Assembly (NCBI GenBank): GCA_900770705.1
Contig: CAAGLF010000027.1
Span: forward strand, 9,137 to 73,136
DNA from: Bacteroidaceae bacterium
GTDB taxonomy: Bacteria; Bacteroidota; Bacteroidia; Bacteroidales; Bacteroidaceae
Reading direction: 5' to 3'
Length of the DNA stretch: 64,000 nucleotides
The notes beneath the pieces are model-generated. The model did no database searches, was not told the origin of the DNA, and saw nothing but the letters and a program-made list of their open reading frames with translations. The position numbers were made by a program, and so were the translations under genes. Below, in pieces: positions 1 through 9,557 of this stretch; within the stretch, counting starts at the first letter, position 1, and the number at the start of each line of letters is the position of its first letter.

Positions 1-3000
1 CCGACAATCTGGAGCGCACATTATATATAATAAGGAAAAAGATCGAACGTCGCGTCGACGACAGCGACTTCTATATCGTTTCCCTCTCTTCCAGAAATAT
101 CGTTTACAAAGGTATGCTTTCGTCCGTGCAGGTCAGGGAGTATTTTCCCGACCTGACACAGCCCTATTTCACCAGCGGGCTGGCCGTAGTGCATTCCCGG
201 TTTTCCACCAACACCTTCCCGACGTGGTCGCTGGCCCAGCCGTTCCGCTTGCTCGCACATAATGGCGAGATCAACACCATCCGAGGCAACAGAGGCTGGA
301 TGGAGGCACGCGAGGCCGTGCTTTCTACACCCGAACTCGGCGATGTGAAGCACATCCGACCCATCGTGCAGCCCGGTATGAGCGATTCGGCCTCGTTGGA
401 CAATGTGCTGGAGTTTTTAGTGATGTCTGGTTTGAGCTTGCCCCACGCCATTGCGATGTTGGTGCCCGAGTCGTTCAACGACAAGAACCCTATTAGCGAG
501 GAACTCAAGGCTTTCTATGAGTACCACTCCATCTTGATGGAGCCCTGGGATGGTCCGGCTGCCTTGCTCTTCAGCGATGGACGCTATGCCGGCGGTATGC
601 TCGACCGGAACGGTCTCCGTCCGGCCCGCTACCTTATCACGAAGGGCGATATGATGGTTGTTGCTTCCGAAGCCGGCGTCATCAACTTCGAAGCCGGCGA
701 CATCAAGGAAAAGGGGCGCCTGCAGCCCGGCAAGATACTGCTGGTAGATACGCAGGAAGGGCGTATTTTCTACGATGGGGAGCTGAAGGAACAACTGGCG
801 CACGCCCTGCCTTATCGCGAATGGCTTTCCAAGGGGCGTATAGAGCTACATACGCTCAAGAGTGGACGCAAGGTGGACAACTCCATCGAACAGTTCGAGG
901 AAAAGCTTCGCGTGTTCGACTTTACGCGCGAGGACATAGAGAGAACAATCATCCCGATGTGTGTCAATGCCTCCGAGCCAGTTGCCTCAATGGGCAACGA
1001 CACGCCGTTGGCAGTGCTCTCCGATCGCCCCCAACTGCTGTTCAACTATTTCCGGCAGCAGTTTGCGCAGGTTACTAACCCTGCCATCGACCCGATTCGT
1101 GAGGAGCTGGTGATGTCGCTCACCGAGTATGTCGGCGCTGTCGGCATGAATATCCTTGTTCCCGACGAGGGCCATTGTAAAATGGTGCGTCTGCCTCATC
1201 CCGTGCTCACCAATACGCAGCTCGACATCCTCTGTAATATCCGCTACAAGGGCTTCAAGACGGTCAAGTTGCCTATGCTCTTCCCCGTAGCTAAGGGGCG
1301 CGCCGGCCTGCAGCAGGCTCTGTCGGATTTGTGTAAGCAGGCAGAGCAGTCGGTGACCGACGGCGTGAACTATATCGTGCTTTCCGACCGTGGAGTCAGC
1401 GATGAATATGCCGCTATCCCCTCGTTGTTGGCCGTCAGCGCCGTCCATCATCATCTTATCTCCGTGCAAAAACGTGTGGAGACGGCGTTGATAGTGGAAA
1501 GCGGCGAGATACGCGAGGTCATGCACGTGGCGCTCCTACTGGGCTATGGTGCCAGTGCAATCAACCCCTATATGGCGTTTGCCGTGTTGGACGACCTGGT
1601 GCGGCGCGAAGAGGTGCAAACCAATTACGAAACGGCTGAGAAAAATTATATCAAGGCTCTCTGTAAAGGACTCTATAAGGTAATGTCGAAAATGGGCATA
1701 TCTACCATCCGTAGCTATCGGGGTGCCAAAATTTTCGAGGCCGTCGGCCTTTCCGAAGAGTTGCTGAAGACCTATTTCGGCACAGAAATATCCACCATCG
1801 GCGGCATTCGTCTCGACGAAATAGCCCGCGACTATACCGCTTTCCATCATCAGGGATTCTCCGGCCGCAAGGACAATATCGACTACGGCGTTTCGCCGCT
1901 TTGGAGGGGACGACGCGGCGAACTCTTGCCTTATGTCGGCCAATTTTCATATCGCAAGGACGGCATTCAACACGCCTGGAATCCCGATACCATTGCCACG
2001 CTTCAGCTGGCCACGCGCCTGGGTTCTTACAAGAAGTTCAAGGAGTTCACTCACCTTGTCGATGAGAAGGAGTCCCCCATCTTCTTGCGCGATTTCTTCG
2101 ACTTCAGGCGCAACCCCATACCGTTGGAGGAGGTAGAACCCGTGGCGTCCATCGTGCGTCACTTCGTCACCGGCGCGATGTCCTTCGGCGCAATCAGCAA
2201 GGAAGCCCACGAAGCGTTGGCTTTGGCGATGAACAAGCTCGGCGCCCGGTCCAATACGGGAGAGGGCGGCGAAGACTCCGAGCGCTTCCATACCGACTTC
2301 GAAGGCATTCCATTGGGCAGTAAGACGAAGCAGATAGCCTCGGGGCGCTTCGGCGTCACCACAGAGTATCTCGTCAATGCCGAGGAGATACAGATTAAGG
2401 TGGCCCAGGGCGCCAAGCCAGGTGAGGGCGGTCAGCTTCCTGGCTACAAAGTGAACGAAATCATTGCCCGAACCCGTCATTCCATCCCCGGAATTTCCCT
2501 GATCAGCCCGCCGCCTCATCACGACATCTATTCTATCGAGGATTTGGCGCAGCTGATTTTCGATTTGAAGAACGTAAATCCGCGTGCCGCCGTCAGTGTC
2601 AAGCTGGTGGCCGAGTCTGGAATCGGAACCATCGCGGCCGGTGTGGCTAAGGCCAAGGCCGATCTCATTGTCATATCCGGAGCCGAAGGTGGCACCGGCG
2701 CCTCGCCTGCTTCTTCTATGCGTTATGCGGGCATTTCTCCCGAAATCGGTCTCTCGGAGACGCAGCAGACGCTTGTTCGGGGCGGGCTGCGCGGACAGGT
2801 GCGCCTGCAGACCGACGGACAGCTCAAGACCGGCCACGACATCATCGCGATGGCCCTGCTGGGTGCCGAGGAATTTGCTTTTGGCACGACGGCACTCATT
2901 GTTTTGGGCTGTGTAATGATGCGCAAGTGCCATGCCAATACCTGCCCAGTGGGCGTTGCTACGCAGGATCCCAAGCTTAGGGAGCATTTCCGCGGCCATT

Positions 3001-4067
3001 ATGAGTATTTGGTCAACTATTTTCGCTTCTTGGCCGAAGAAGTGCGCGAATACCTGGCCGATATGGGATTCCGCCGGCTCGACGACATCGTCGGCCGCAC
3101 CGATCTGATTACCTTGAAGCCCGCTCCGAAGGACTCCAAGGCGGCCTTGCTCGATTTCTCCCGTCTTCTCTATCGTCATCCCGACACTTCTATCGCCATT
3201 CACCACGTTACGGAGCAGCTCCACGCTCTCGGGGGCGTGAAGGACCGTGCCATTCTCTCCGCTGCCCGCGAAGCTATCGACGAGGGGCGCGAAGTGTCGC
3301 TCGAGTACGCCATTGGGAATACCGACCGCTCAGTAGGGGCTATGCTCAGCGGAGCTGTGGCAGCCAAGTACGGCCAGGCCGGACTTCCCGACGAAACTAT
3401 CAATGTCAAGTTCAAAGGTTCGGCTGGTCAGAGCTTCGGTGCTTTCCTTGTCCGCGGCATTACCTTCAAGCTTGAGGGCGAGGCCAACGACTATCTCGGC
3501 AAGGCGCTCAGTGGAGGCCGTATCAGTGTGATGCCTCCCATCCGTTCGAATTTCGAAGCGGACCGGAACACGATTGCCGGCAACACTTTGCTCTACGGAG
3601 CCACCGGAGGAGAGGTCTATATCAACGGTCGCGTGGGCGAACGCTTCGCTGTGCGCAACTCCGGAGCCATTGCCGTCGTCGAGGGAGCCGGCGATCACTG
3701 CTGTGAGTATATGACGGGTGGCCGCGTGGTCGTGCTCGGAGCTACGGGCCGCAACTTTGCAGCCGGTATGTCGGGCGGAGTGGCCTATGTGTGGGACAAA
3801 GACCACACTTTCGACTACTTCTGCAATATGGAGATGGTGGAACTCTCGCTTTTGGAGGACTCCACGTCGCGCAAGGAGCTCCACGAACTCATCCGCCAGC
3901 ACTATCTCTACACTGGCAGCCGTCTGGCGCGCACCATGCTCGACGACTGGAATCGCTACGTCGACGACTTCATACAAGTGACACCTATTGAATACAAGCG
4001 TGTGCTGGCTGAAGAGCAAATGCGCAAGCTCCAGCAGAAGATTGCCGAGGTGCAGCGCGATTATTGA
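1..4067 (+). CDS. gltB: Glutamate synthase large subunit (5'-truncated)
   Basis: The frame is open from the left edge (first whole codon at position 3) and gives about 1354 residues; full-length GltB is about 1500, so the N-terminal catalytic Cys and roughly 150 residues lie outside. The protein makes glutamate from glutamine and 2-oxoglutarate in the cytoplasm. Visible in order: the rest of the class II glutamine amidotransferase domain (DFYIVSLSSR, then HNGEINT), the central domain, the FMN synthase domain (SNTGEGGED, PGEGGQLPGYKV), the 3Fe-4S cysteines spaced C-x5-C-x4-C in CVMMRKCHANTCP, and the C-terminal beta-helix domain beginning near GSAGQSFGAF. It is followed after 43 bases by gltD, its usual partner. 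Confidence 0.97.
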   Translation, partial: DNLERTLYIIRKKIERRVDDSDFYIVSLSSRNIVYKGMLSSVQVREYFPDLTQPYFTSGLAVVHSRFSTNTFPTWSLAQPFRLLAHNGEINTIRGNRGWMEAREAVLSTPELGDVKHIRPIVQPGMSDSASLDNVLEFLVMSGLSLPHAIAMLVPESFNDKNPISEELKAFYEYHSILMEPWDGPAALLFSDGRYAGGMLDRNGLRPARYLITKGDMMVVASEAGVINFEAGDIKEKGRLQPGKILLVDTQEGRIFYDGELKEQLAHALPYREWLSKGRIELHTLKSGRKVDNSIEQFEEKLRVFDFTREDIERTIIPMCVNASEPVASMGNDTPLAVLSDRPQLLFNYFRQQFAQVTNPAIDPIREELVMSLTEYVGAVGMNILVPDEGHCKMVRLPHPVLTNTQLDILCNIRYKGFKTVKLPMLFPVAKGRAGLQQALSDLCKQAEQSVTDGVNYIVLSDRGVSDEYAAIPSLLAVSAVHHHLISVQKRVETALIVESGEIREVMHVALLLGYGASAINPYMAFAVLDDLVRREEVQTNYETAEKNYIKALCKGLYKVMSKMGISTIRSYRGAKIFEAVGLSEELLKTYFGTEISTIGGIRLDEIARDYTAFHHQGFSGRKDNIDYGVSPLWRGRRGELLPYVGQFSYRKDGIQHAWNPDTIATLQLATRLGSYKKFKEFTHLVDEKESPIFLRDFFDFRRNPIPLEEVEPVASIVRHFVTGAMSFGAISKEAHEALALAMNKLGARSNTGEGGEDSERFHTDFEGIPLGSKTKQIASGRFGVTTEYLVNAEEIQIKVAQGAKPGEGGQLPGYKVNEIIARTRHSIPGISLISPPPHHDIYSIEDLAQLIFDLKNVNPRAAVSVKLVAESGIGTIAAGVAKAKADLIVISGAEGGTGASPASSMRYAGISPEIGLSETQQTLVRGGLRGQVRLQTDGQLKTGHDIIAMALLGAEEFAFGTTALIVLGCVMMRKCHANTCPVGVATQDPKLREHFRGHYEYLVNYFRFLAEEVREYLADMGFRRLDDIVGRTDLITLKPAPKDSKAALLDFSRLLYRHPDTSIAIHHVTEQLHALGGVKDRAILSAAREAIDEGREVSLEYAIGNTDRSVGAMLSGAVAAKYGQAGLPDETINVKFKGSAGQSFGAFLVRGITFKLEGEANDYLGKALSGGRISVMPPIRSNFEADRNTIAGNTLLYGATGGEVYINGRVGERFAVRNSGAIAVVEGAGDHCCEYMTGGRVVVLGATGRNFAAGMSGGVAYVWDKDHTFDYFCNMEMVELSLLEDSTSRKELHELIRQHYLYTGSRLARTMLDDWNRYVDDFIQVTPIEYKRVLAEEQMRKLQQKIAEVQRDY

Positions 4068-4110
4068 TTAATACACAAGTTTATATTTGTCCTAATTCCT
4101 GATCAAGAAA

Positions 4111-5463
4111 ATGGGAAATCCGAAATCTTTCCTTACTGTTCCGCGCCAGGAGGCCGGCTATCGTCCCGTCCACGAGCGCGTGGCCGACTACGGCGAGGTG
4201 GAACAGACACTCAATACCAGTCAACGCAAACAGCAGGCCGGACGTTGTATGGACTGCGGCGTGCCTTTCTGTCACTATGCCTGCCCGCTGGGCAACCGCC
4301 CGCCCGAGTTTCAGGACGCGATGTACAAGGGAAAGTGGCGCGAGGCCTATGCCATTCTTTCTGCCACCAACGACTTTCCCGAGTTCACCGGACGTATCTG
4401 CCCCGCACTCTGTGAGAAGAGCTGCGTGCTCAACCTTACGTTCGACCAGCCCGTTACCATTCGCGAAGACGAGTGCGCCGTAGTAGAGCGAGCCTTCCGC
4501 GAGGGCTATATCGAGGCCCGTACATATCCCCGCAACGGCCGCAGCGTGGCCGTTGTCGGCAGTGGACCTGCGGGACTGGCTGCCGCCAACCGCCTCAACC
4601 AGCTTGGCTATTCCGTCACCGTCTTCGAGAAGGCCGAACTGCCCGGCGGATTGCTGCGCTACGGCATTCCGAACTTCAAGCTCCAGAAGACGGTTATCGA
4701 CCGCCGTCTCCGTATTATGCAGGACGAGGGTATCGTGTTCCAGACAGACACGGAGGTCGACCTCTCCCGGCTTCCCGAGGGCTTTGAAGCCTATGCCGTC
4801 TGCACCGGAGCCCCCGAGGCACGCGACCTGCCTGTGCCCGGCCGCGAATTGCGGGGCATACACTTCGCACTGGACATGTTGGCGCAGCAGAACCGCGTGC
4901 TGGCAGGCCAGACCTTCAAGAAAGACGAACTGGTCACGGCCAAGGGCAAGCGTGTGCTCGTGGTCGGTGGCGGAGATACGGGCAGCGACTGCATAGGCAC
5001 CAGTCACAGGCAGGGCTGCCGCAGCGTCACGCAGATCGAGATTATGCCGCAGCCTCCCGTGGGACACAACCCCGCCACGCCTTGGCCGCAGTGGCCGCAA
5101 GTCTTGAAGACCACCAGTAGCCACGAAGAGGGCTGTACGCGCCGCTGGAGCCTGGCCACGAACCGCTTTCTCGGCACGCCCGACGGAAAAGTGTGCGGGG
5201 CCGAAGTAGAGGTAGTGGAGTGGCGCCCCAATCCCGAGGGGGGACGGCCGCTGATGTGCCCTACCGGGAAGAAGGAAGTCATCGAATGCGACCTCGTACT
5301 GCTCGCGATGGGTTTTCTCCGGCCCGTCCAACCTGAAGTTCCGGCCAACGTATTCTTTGCCGGCGACGCAGCCACGGGCGCCAGTCTCGTAGTGAAGTGC
5401 ATTGCCGGAGGTCGCAAGGTGGCCGCCGACATCGATAGCTATCTCTCCGGCCACACCGCCTGA
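4111..5463 (+). CDS. gltD: Glutamate synthase small subunit
   Basis: 450-residue NADPH-dependent beta subunit that passes electrons to GltB. The N-terminal part carries the cysteine clusters for 4Fe-4S centres (RCMDCGVPFCHYACP and GRICPALCEKSC). An FAD-binding Rossmann motif follows (VAVVGSGPAGLAAA), then the NADPH-binding motif VLVVGGGDTGSDC and a C-terminal FAD motif FFAGDAATGASLVV. Between LLAMGF and VFFAGD it is about 20-25 residues shorter than the homologues I know, so a surface loop seems missing; the key motifs are intact. It is the second gene of the gltBD unit, which ends at the hairpin at 5506. Confidence 0.96.
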   Translation: MGNPKSFLTVPRQEAGYRPVHERVADYGEVEQTLNTSQRKQQAGRCMDCGVPFCHYACPLGNRPPEFQDAMYKGKWREAYAILSATNDFPEFTGRICPALCEKSCVLNLTFDQPVTIREDECAVVERAFREGYIEARTYPRNGRSVAVVGSGPAGLAAANRLNQLGYSVTVFEKAELPGGLLRYGIPNFKLQKTVIDRRLRIMQDEGIVFQTDTEVDLSRLPEGFEAYAVCTGAPEARDLPVPGRELRGIHFALDMLAQQNRVLAGQTFKKDELVTAKGKRVLVVGGGDTGSDCIGTSHRQGCRSVTQIEIMPQPPVGHNPATPWPQWPQVLKTTSSHEEGCTRRWSLATNRFLGTPDGKVCGAEVEVVEWRPNPEGGRPLMCPTGKKEVIECDLVLLAMGFLRPVQPEVPANVFFAGDAATGASLVVKCIAGGRKVAADIDSYLSGHTA

Positions 5464-5505
5464 TTCTATCTGCGATCACCGCGAAACAACAAAGGCGGAA
5501 AATCG

Positions 5506-5549
5506 AATTATCTCCGAGGAAATTCAAATTTTCTCGGAGATAATTTTTT
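5506..5549 (+). terminator. Intrinsic terminator after gltBD, built from repeat words
   Basis: Perfect 13-bp stem (AATTATCTCCGAG at 5506-5518 with CTCGGAGATAATT at 5533-5545), 14-nt loop, then a T6 run. The words TCTCCGAGG and AAATTT recur in the dispersed repeats elsewhere in the window. The 26 bases from 5542 recur almost identically after the terminator at 43265. The rest of the 5464-5832 gap holds no convincing gene; it has a -7-like TAATTTTG near 5739. Confidence 0.8.
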
Positions 5550-5832
5550 CTGTCTCCGCACTTCTCCGCGCTGCCGCGCCGTTCTTGCGTCCGGGCAGCG
5601 CGGGGAAGGCTCCGATGAGGCGGAAATGCGTAGGTCCCACGCCGGCTGTCCGTGCTCCCTGCGTCCCTATCCGCGGAAACATTGTCCCACTTTTTGGTTT
5701 TTAACGGGAATTATGGCACACTCCCCGCGAAAACTATGTAATTTTGCGACCTGCACGCCCCGAATCCGCATAGTTCGCAGAAGCAGGAGAGTAGGAGGGG
5801 AGACGGGAAACGTGTGTAAAAAAAGAGATGGT

Positions 5833-7308
5833 ATGAAACGAATACTTTTTCCGACAATACTGTTGCTGTTCGGCCTGATACAGAGCAGCCGGGCGCAGAC
5901 AGTGCTTACGCTCGACAGCGTAAAGCGGCTGGCCCTCAGCGAAAGTAAAACGCTCGCCACCGCACGGCTTTCTATCGACAAGGCCGACAATGTACACCGC
6001 GCTGCCCGCACGCAATACCTGCCCAAAATTTCTGTCGTGGGCGGATATATGCACACGGGCGACGAGCTCCACCTGCTCTCGTCGGCACAGCGCAATTCCC
6101 TTTCCGGGATGGGCACCACCTTCAGCCAGCAGATAGCCGGCGAACTGCAGCAGGCCGCTGGCGAAATCCTGACCCGCTATCCCGACCTGGCCCCCCTCCT
6201 TCAGCAGGCGCAGGACAAGCTGCCCGCGCTGGCGGCAGGAATGAATGCTGTGGGCAAAGACATTTCCGACGCTTTCCGCACAGATACGCGCAACCTCACC
6301 GCCGCGGCCATCATTCTGGCCCAGCCGCTCTATATGGGAGGAAAAATCAGAGCCTACGACCGCCTGACCGAACACTCGCGCCGTCTGGCTGCCGAGCAGC
6401 TCCGCGAGGCGGAACACAATGTGCTGCTCGAGGCCGAACAGGCGTATTGGCAGGTCGTATCACTGGCAGCCAAGAAGCGCCTGGCGCAGAGCTACAGGGA
6501 AGTGCTGGCGGAACTCTATGACGACGTGCAGAAGATGGTGGAACAGGGACTGGCCACGCGTGCGAATGCCTTGAGCGTAAGCGTCAAACTGGGCGAGGCC
6601 GAAATGACGCTCACCAAGGTCGATGACGGGCTCACCCTGTCCCGAATGCTGCTCTGCCGACTATGCGGATTTCCGCTCGACACAGACTTGCGGCCGGCCG
6701 AGGAAGCCAGTGGAGACATCACCACGGAAGGCGAAAGACCCGTGCCCGACATCGCCGCTGCCCTGACACGCCGTCCGGAACTGCAGCAGCTCGAAGCAGT
6801 CGAGGCCATCTGTCGCGACAAAGTGCGCATAGAGCGCTCCGCCCTGCTGCCCCAGCTGTCGCTGACGGGCGGATACCTGGTGTCAAATCCCAATGTCCTG
6901 AACGGATTTCAGAAGAACTTCCGCGGAACATGGTCAGTAGGCCTCGTCCTGCAATTGCCCGTGTGGCACTGGGGCGAAACGCGCTACAAGGTGCGCGCCG
7001 CCGAGGCCGAAGCCCGCATGACGGGGCTCCGTCGGCTCGACGCGCAGGAGAAGGTGGAACTGCAGCTACGCCAGGAGACCCTGCGCCTGAAGGAAGCCGA
7101 CCGGAAACTGGCCTTGAGCCGCGACAATCTCGCCGAAGCCGACGAGAATTTGCGCGTAGCCCGCATCGGATTCCGCGAGGGAGTCATCTCAACGTCCGAT
7201 GTGCTGGCTGCCACCGCCTCCTGGCTCCGGGCGCATTCCGATCTGACCGACGCGCAGATCGATGTGCGGCTCTCGCAAGCCACCCTGCGCAAGGCAATGG
7301 GACTATAG
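5833..7308 (+). CDS. TolC-family outer membrane efflux protein
   Basis: 491 residues from the ATG at 5833, chosen because it begins a clear signal peptide (MKRILFPTILLLFGLIQSSRAQ); the longer frame upstream runs through the promoter region. Two outer-membrane-efflux repeats of long heptad-rich helices are visible (about residues 25-260 and 285-490), the TolC architecture. It should form the outer membrane channel of the efflux system encoded by the next three genes, from which it is separated by 52 bases. A TAATTTTG -7-like element lies at about 5739-5746, about 90 bases upstream. The substrate cannot be read from the sequence. Confidence 0.92.
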   Translation: MKRILFPTILLLFGLIQSSRAQTVLTLDSVKRLALSESKTLATARLSIDKADNVHRAARTQYLPKISVVGGYMHTGDELHLLSSAQRNSLSGMGTTFSQQIAGELQQAAGEILTRYPDLAPLLQQAQDKLPALAAGMNAVGKDISDAFRTDTRNLTAAAIILAQPLYMGGKIRAYDRLTEHSRRLAAEQLREAEHNVLLEAEQAYWQVVSLAAKKRLAQSYREVLAELYDDVQKMVEQGLATRANALSVSVKLGEAEMTLTKVDDGLTLSRMLLCRLCGFPLDTDLRPAEEASGDITTEGERPVPDIAAALTRRPELQQLEAVEAICRDKVRIERSALLPQLSLTGGYLVSNPNVLNGFQKNFRGTWSVGLVLQLPVWHWGETRYKVRAAEAEARMTGLRRLDAQEKVELQLRQETLRLKEADRKLALSRDNLAEADENLRVARIGFREGVISTSDVLAATASWLRAHSDLTDAQIDVRLSQATLRKAMGL

Positions 7309-7360
7309 CCCCGGCTTTGGCGTCAGAAACAGAAGTAAGAAACTATAATTGCAGAGAGAT

Positions 7361-8350
7361 ATGAACAGACTCGAACGCCCCAATCTCTTGCCGGGGCTAC
7401 TGATTGTTTTAGGAGTGATATCGCTTTTCGCCATAGGCGGATGGTACGCCTGGCAGCCGCAGGAGGACCTTCTGCAGGGCCAGGCCGAAGTGGCGGAGTA
7501 CCGCGTGTCGGGCAAAGTGCCGGGCAGAGTGCTGAAAATCTACGTCGAAGAAGGGCAGACCGTGCATGCCGGCGATACACTGGCCGTGCTCGAGGCCCCC
7601 GATGTACAGGCCAAGTTGCAGCAGGCCGAGGCCGCTGAGCAGATGGCCGCTGCCGGCAGCCGCAAGGCCGAGGCCGGAGCACGCAGGGAGCAGATAGCCG
7701 CCGCTTACGAGATGTGGCAGAAAGCCAAGGCCGGCGCCGAGATTTCCGAGAAGTCATATAAGCGCGTGAAGAACCTTTTCGAGGAAGGCGTGGTCACCGC
7801 CCAGAAGCTTGATGAGGCCCTGGCGCAGCGCGATGCCGCCCTCGCTACCGAGCGGGCCGCCCGGGCACAGTATGAGCAGGCCGAAAACGGCGCCCGTCAG
7901 GAAGACAGGGACGCCGCCCGGGCCGGCGTGGCTCGCGCCAGGGGAGCCGTGGCCGAGGTAGACAGCTATATGAAGGAGACAGTGCTCGTCGCGCCGGAAG
8001 ATGGCGAAGTGACGGATATCTATCCCGAACCCGGAGAGCTGGTCGGCACCGGTGCGCCCATTATGAGCGTCGGCAAGATGCAGCAGCTCTGGATAAGTTT
8101 CAACGTGCGCGAAGACAAGCTCTCCCGGCTGCCTATGAATGCCACGGTGGAGGTCAGTGTGCCGGCTCTCGGCGGCCGTCGCGTGAAGTGTCGGGTCTAC
8201 TCCGTGAAAGATCGCGGCGCCTATGCCGCCTGGAAGGCCACGAAGAGTACGGGCCAGTACGATATGAAGACCTTCGAGGTGAAGGTCCGCCCCCTGCAGC
8301 CCGTTGAGGGCCTGCGGCCGGGTATGAGCGTCTTGTCGGTAAGCAAATAA
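7361..8350 (+). CDS. HlyD/EmrA-family periplasmic adaptor
   Basis: 329 residues starting at the ATG at 7361; an in-frame TTG 12 bases upstream is less likely. One N-terminal membrane segment (about residues 10-32) is followed by a biotinyl-lipoyl-like half motif (YRVSGKVPGRVLKIYVEEGQTV), an alanine/glutamate-rich coiled-coil hairpin (about 80-200), the second lipoyl half (VLVAPEDGEVTDIYPEPGE) and a beta-barrel domain. It is a membrane fusion protein that bridges inner membrane permease and TolC-type channel. It sits between tolC and the two permease genes of the same operon. Confidence 0.93.
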   Translation: MNRLERPNLLPGLLIVLGVISLFAIGGWYAWQPQEDLLQGQAEVAEYRVSGKVPGRVLKIYVEEGQTVHAGDTLAVLEAPDVQAKLQQAEAAEQMAAAGSRKAEAGARREQIAAAYEMWQKAKAGAEISEKSYKRVKNLFEEGVVTAQKLDEALAQRDAALATERAARAQYEQAENGARQEDRDAARAGVARARGAVAEVDSYMKETVLVAPEDGEVTDIYPEPGELVGTGAPIMSVGKMQQLWISFNVREDKLSRLPMNATVEVSVPALGGRRVKCRVYSVKDRGAYAAWKATKSTGQYDMKTFEVKVRPLQPVEGLRPGMSVLSVSK

Positions 8351-8360
8351 AGGAATTGCA

Positions 8361-9542
8361 GTGGCCCCGCTGTGGCTGCTGCCGGTCAAGATACAGGCAA
8401 TGATCAAGGAGAAATGGAAAAATAGCTTGCGGAGTCCGCTCTTTTGGTTCGCGACAGTGGTGGCGCCCCTGGCTTGCTGTCTGTTTTTCACCTCGTTGAT
8501 GAAGAGTGGACTGCCGGCCGAAATGCCTATCGGTCTTGTCGACGAAGACGCCACGGCTACCTCGCGCGAGATTGGCCGCAATCTCGACGCCTTTCAGCAC
8601 GTCCGCCTGGCCGGCCGCTACGCCACCGTGGCGGAAGCCCGCAAGGCGATGCAGCAGGGCGACATCTATGGTTTCTATCTCATTCCCCGGCAGACCGCCC
8701 GTCGGGCACAGCGCGGCGAAGTGCCCACCGTGTCTTTCTACACCAGCTATTCCTATCTCGTGGCAGGCTCGCTGATCTACAAAGATATGCGCACGATGGC
8801 CGAACTGTCGTCCGGAGCCGCCGCGCGCAGCGTGCTGTATGCCCGCGGAGCCACCGAACGGCAGGCTATGGCCTATCTGCAACCGATTGTCATCGATGTA
8901 AATCCCATTGGCAACCCATGGCTGAATTATAGTGTCTACCTGTCGAATACGCTGGTGCCGGGCGTGCTCTGTCTCTTCGTTCTGCTGCTGACGGGCTACA
9001 CCCTCGGTGCCGACTTCAAGGCGGGAAGGGCGCGTACAGCCCTCGAAAGGTGTGGCGGCAGCGTGTTCCGCCTGCTTTTCGCGCAGCTGCTTCCGCAGAC
9101 GGTGGCTTTTCTGCTGACCGGCGGTCTGATAGTGCTTATTCTCTACGGCGTACTGCGCTATCCCTGCTTCTGTGGCATTCCGACGATGCTGCTTGTCGTT
9201 TCGCTCTTGGTACTGGCGGCGCAGGGCTTGGGCATAGCCATCTTTTCCCTGCTTCCCACGCAGCGTATGGCGATGAGCGGCGGTGCGCTGTTGGGCGTTG
9301 TGTCGTTCAGTATATGCGGAATGTCTTTCCCCGTGATGGCTATGCACCCCGCCTTGCAGGGACTCGCGCTGCTTTCGCCCCTGCGCCATTACTTTCTGCT
9401 GTATGTCAACTGCGCTCTCGATGGTTACTCCCTGCTGAATGCCTGGCCCTACGTCGTGGCACTGCTGCTGATGGCGCTGTTGCCGCTGCCGGTGGCCCCG
9501 CTGCTGAGGAAGGCATTCCTGCGCTATGGCTACGAACCCTGA
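8361..9542 (+). CDS. ABC-2 type permease (first of pair)
   Basis: 393 residues from a GTG at 8361, only 10 bases after the adaptor gene; the in-frame ATG at 8400 (MIKEKWKNSLRSPLFWF) is an alternative start. One membrane segment near the N-terminus, a large extracytoplasmic domain (GLVDEDATATSREI onward) and five to six C-terminal membrane segments are the ABC-2 (YhhJ-like) topology. Export of a small molecule across the inner membrane is inferred from the TolC and HlyD partners. No ATPase gene is present in the operon. Confidence 0.88.
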   Translation: MAPLWLLPVKIQAMIKEKWKNSLRSPLFWFATVVAPLACCLFFTSLMKSGLPAEMPIGLVDEDATATSREIGRNLDAFQHVRLAGRYATVAEARKAMQQGDIYGFYLIPRQTARRAQRGEVPTVSFYTSYSYLVAGSLIYKDMRTMAELSSGAAARSVLYARGATERQAMAYLQPIVIDVNPIGNPWLNYSVYLSNTLVPGVLCLFVLLLTGYTLGADFKAGRARTALERCGGSVFRLLFAQLLPQTVAFLLTGGLIVLILYGVLRYPCFCGIPTMLLVVSLLVLAAQGLGIAIFSLLPTQRMAMSGGALLGVVSFSICGMSFPVMAMHPALQGLALLSPLRHYFLLYVNCALDGYSLLNAWPYVVALLLMALLPLPVAPLLRKAFLRYGYEP

Positions 9543-9557
9543 ACAACGCTCCGAAAA

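Noticed and set aside
1947..3224. Long open frame on the minus strand opposite gltB (425 codons)
   Set aside because: It lies wholly antisense to conserved GltB domains and has no recognisable family; in high-GC coding DNA such shadow frames are expected.
4081..5454. 457-codon minus-strand frame opposite gltD
   Set aside because: GltD motifs on the plus strand are complete; the antisense frame has no domain or signal.
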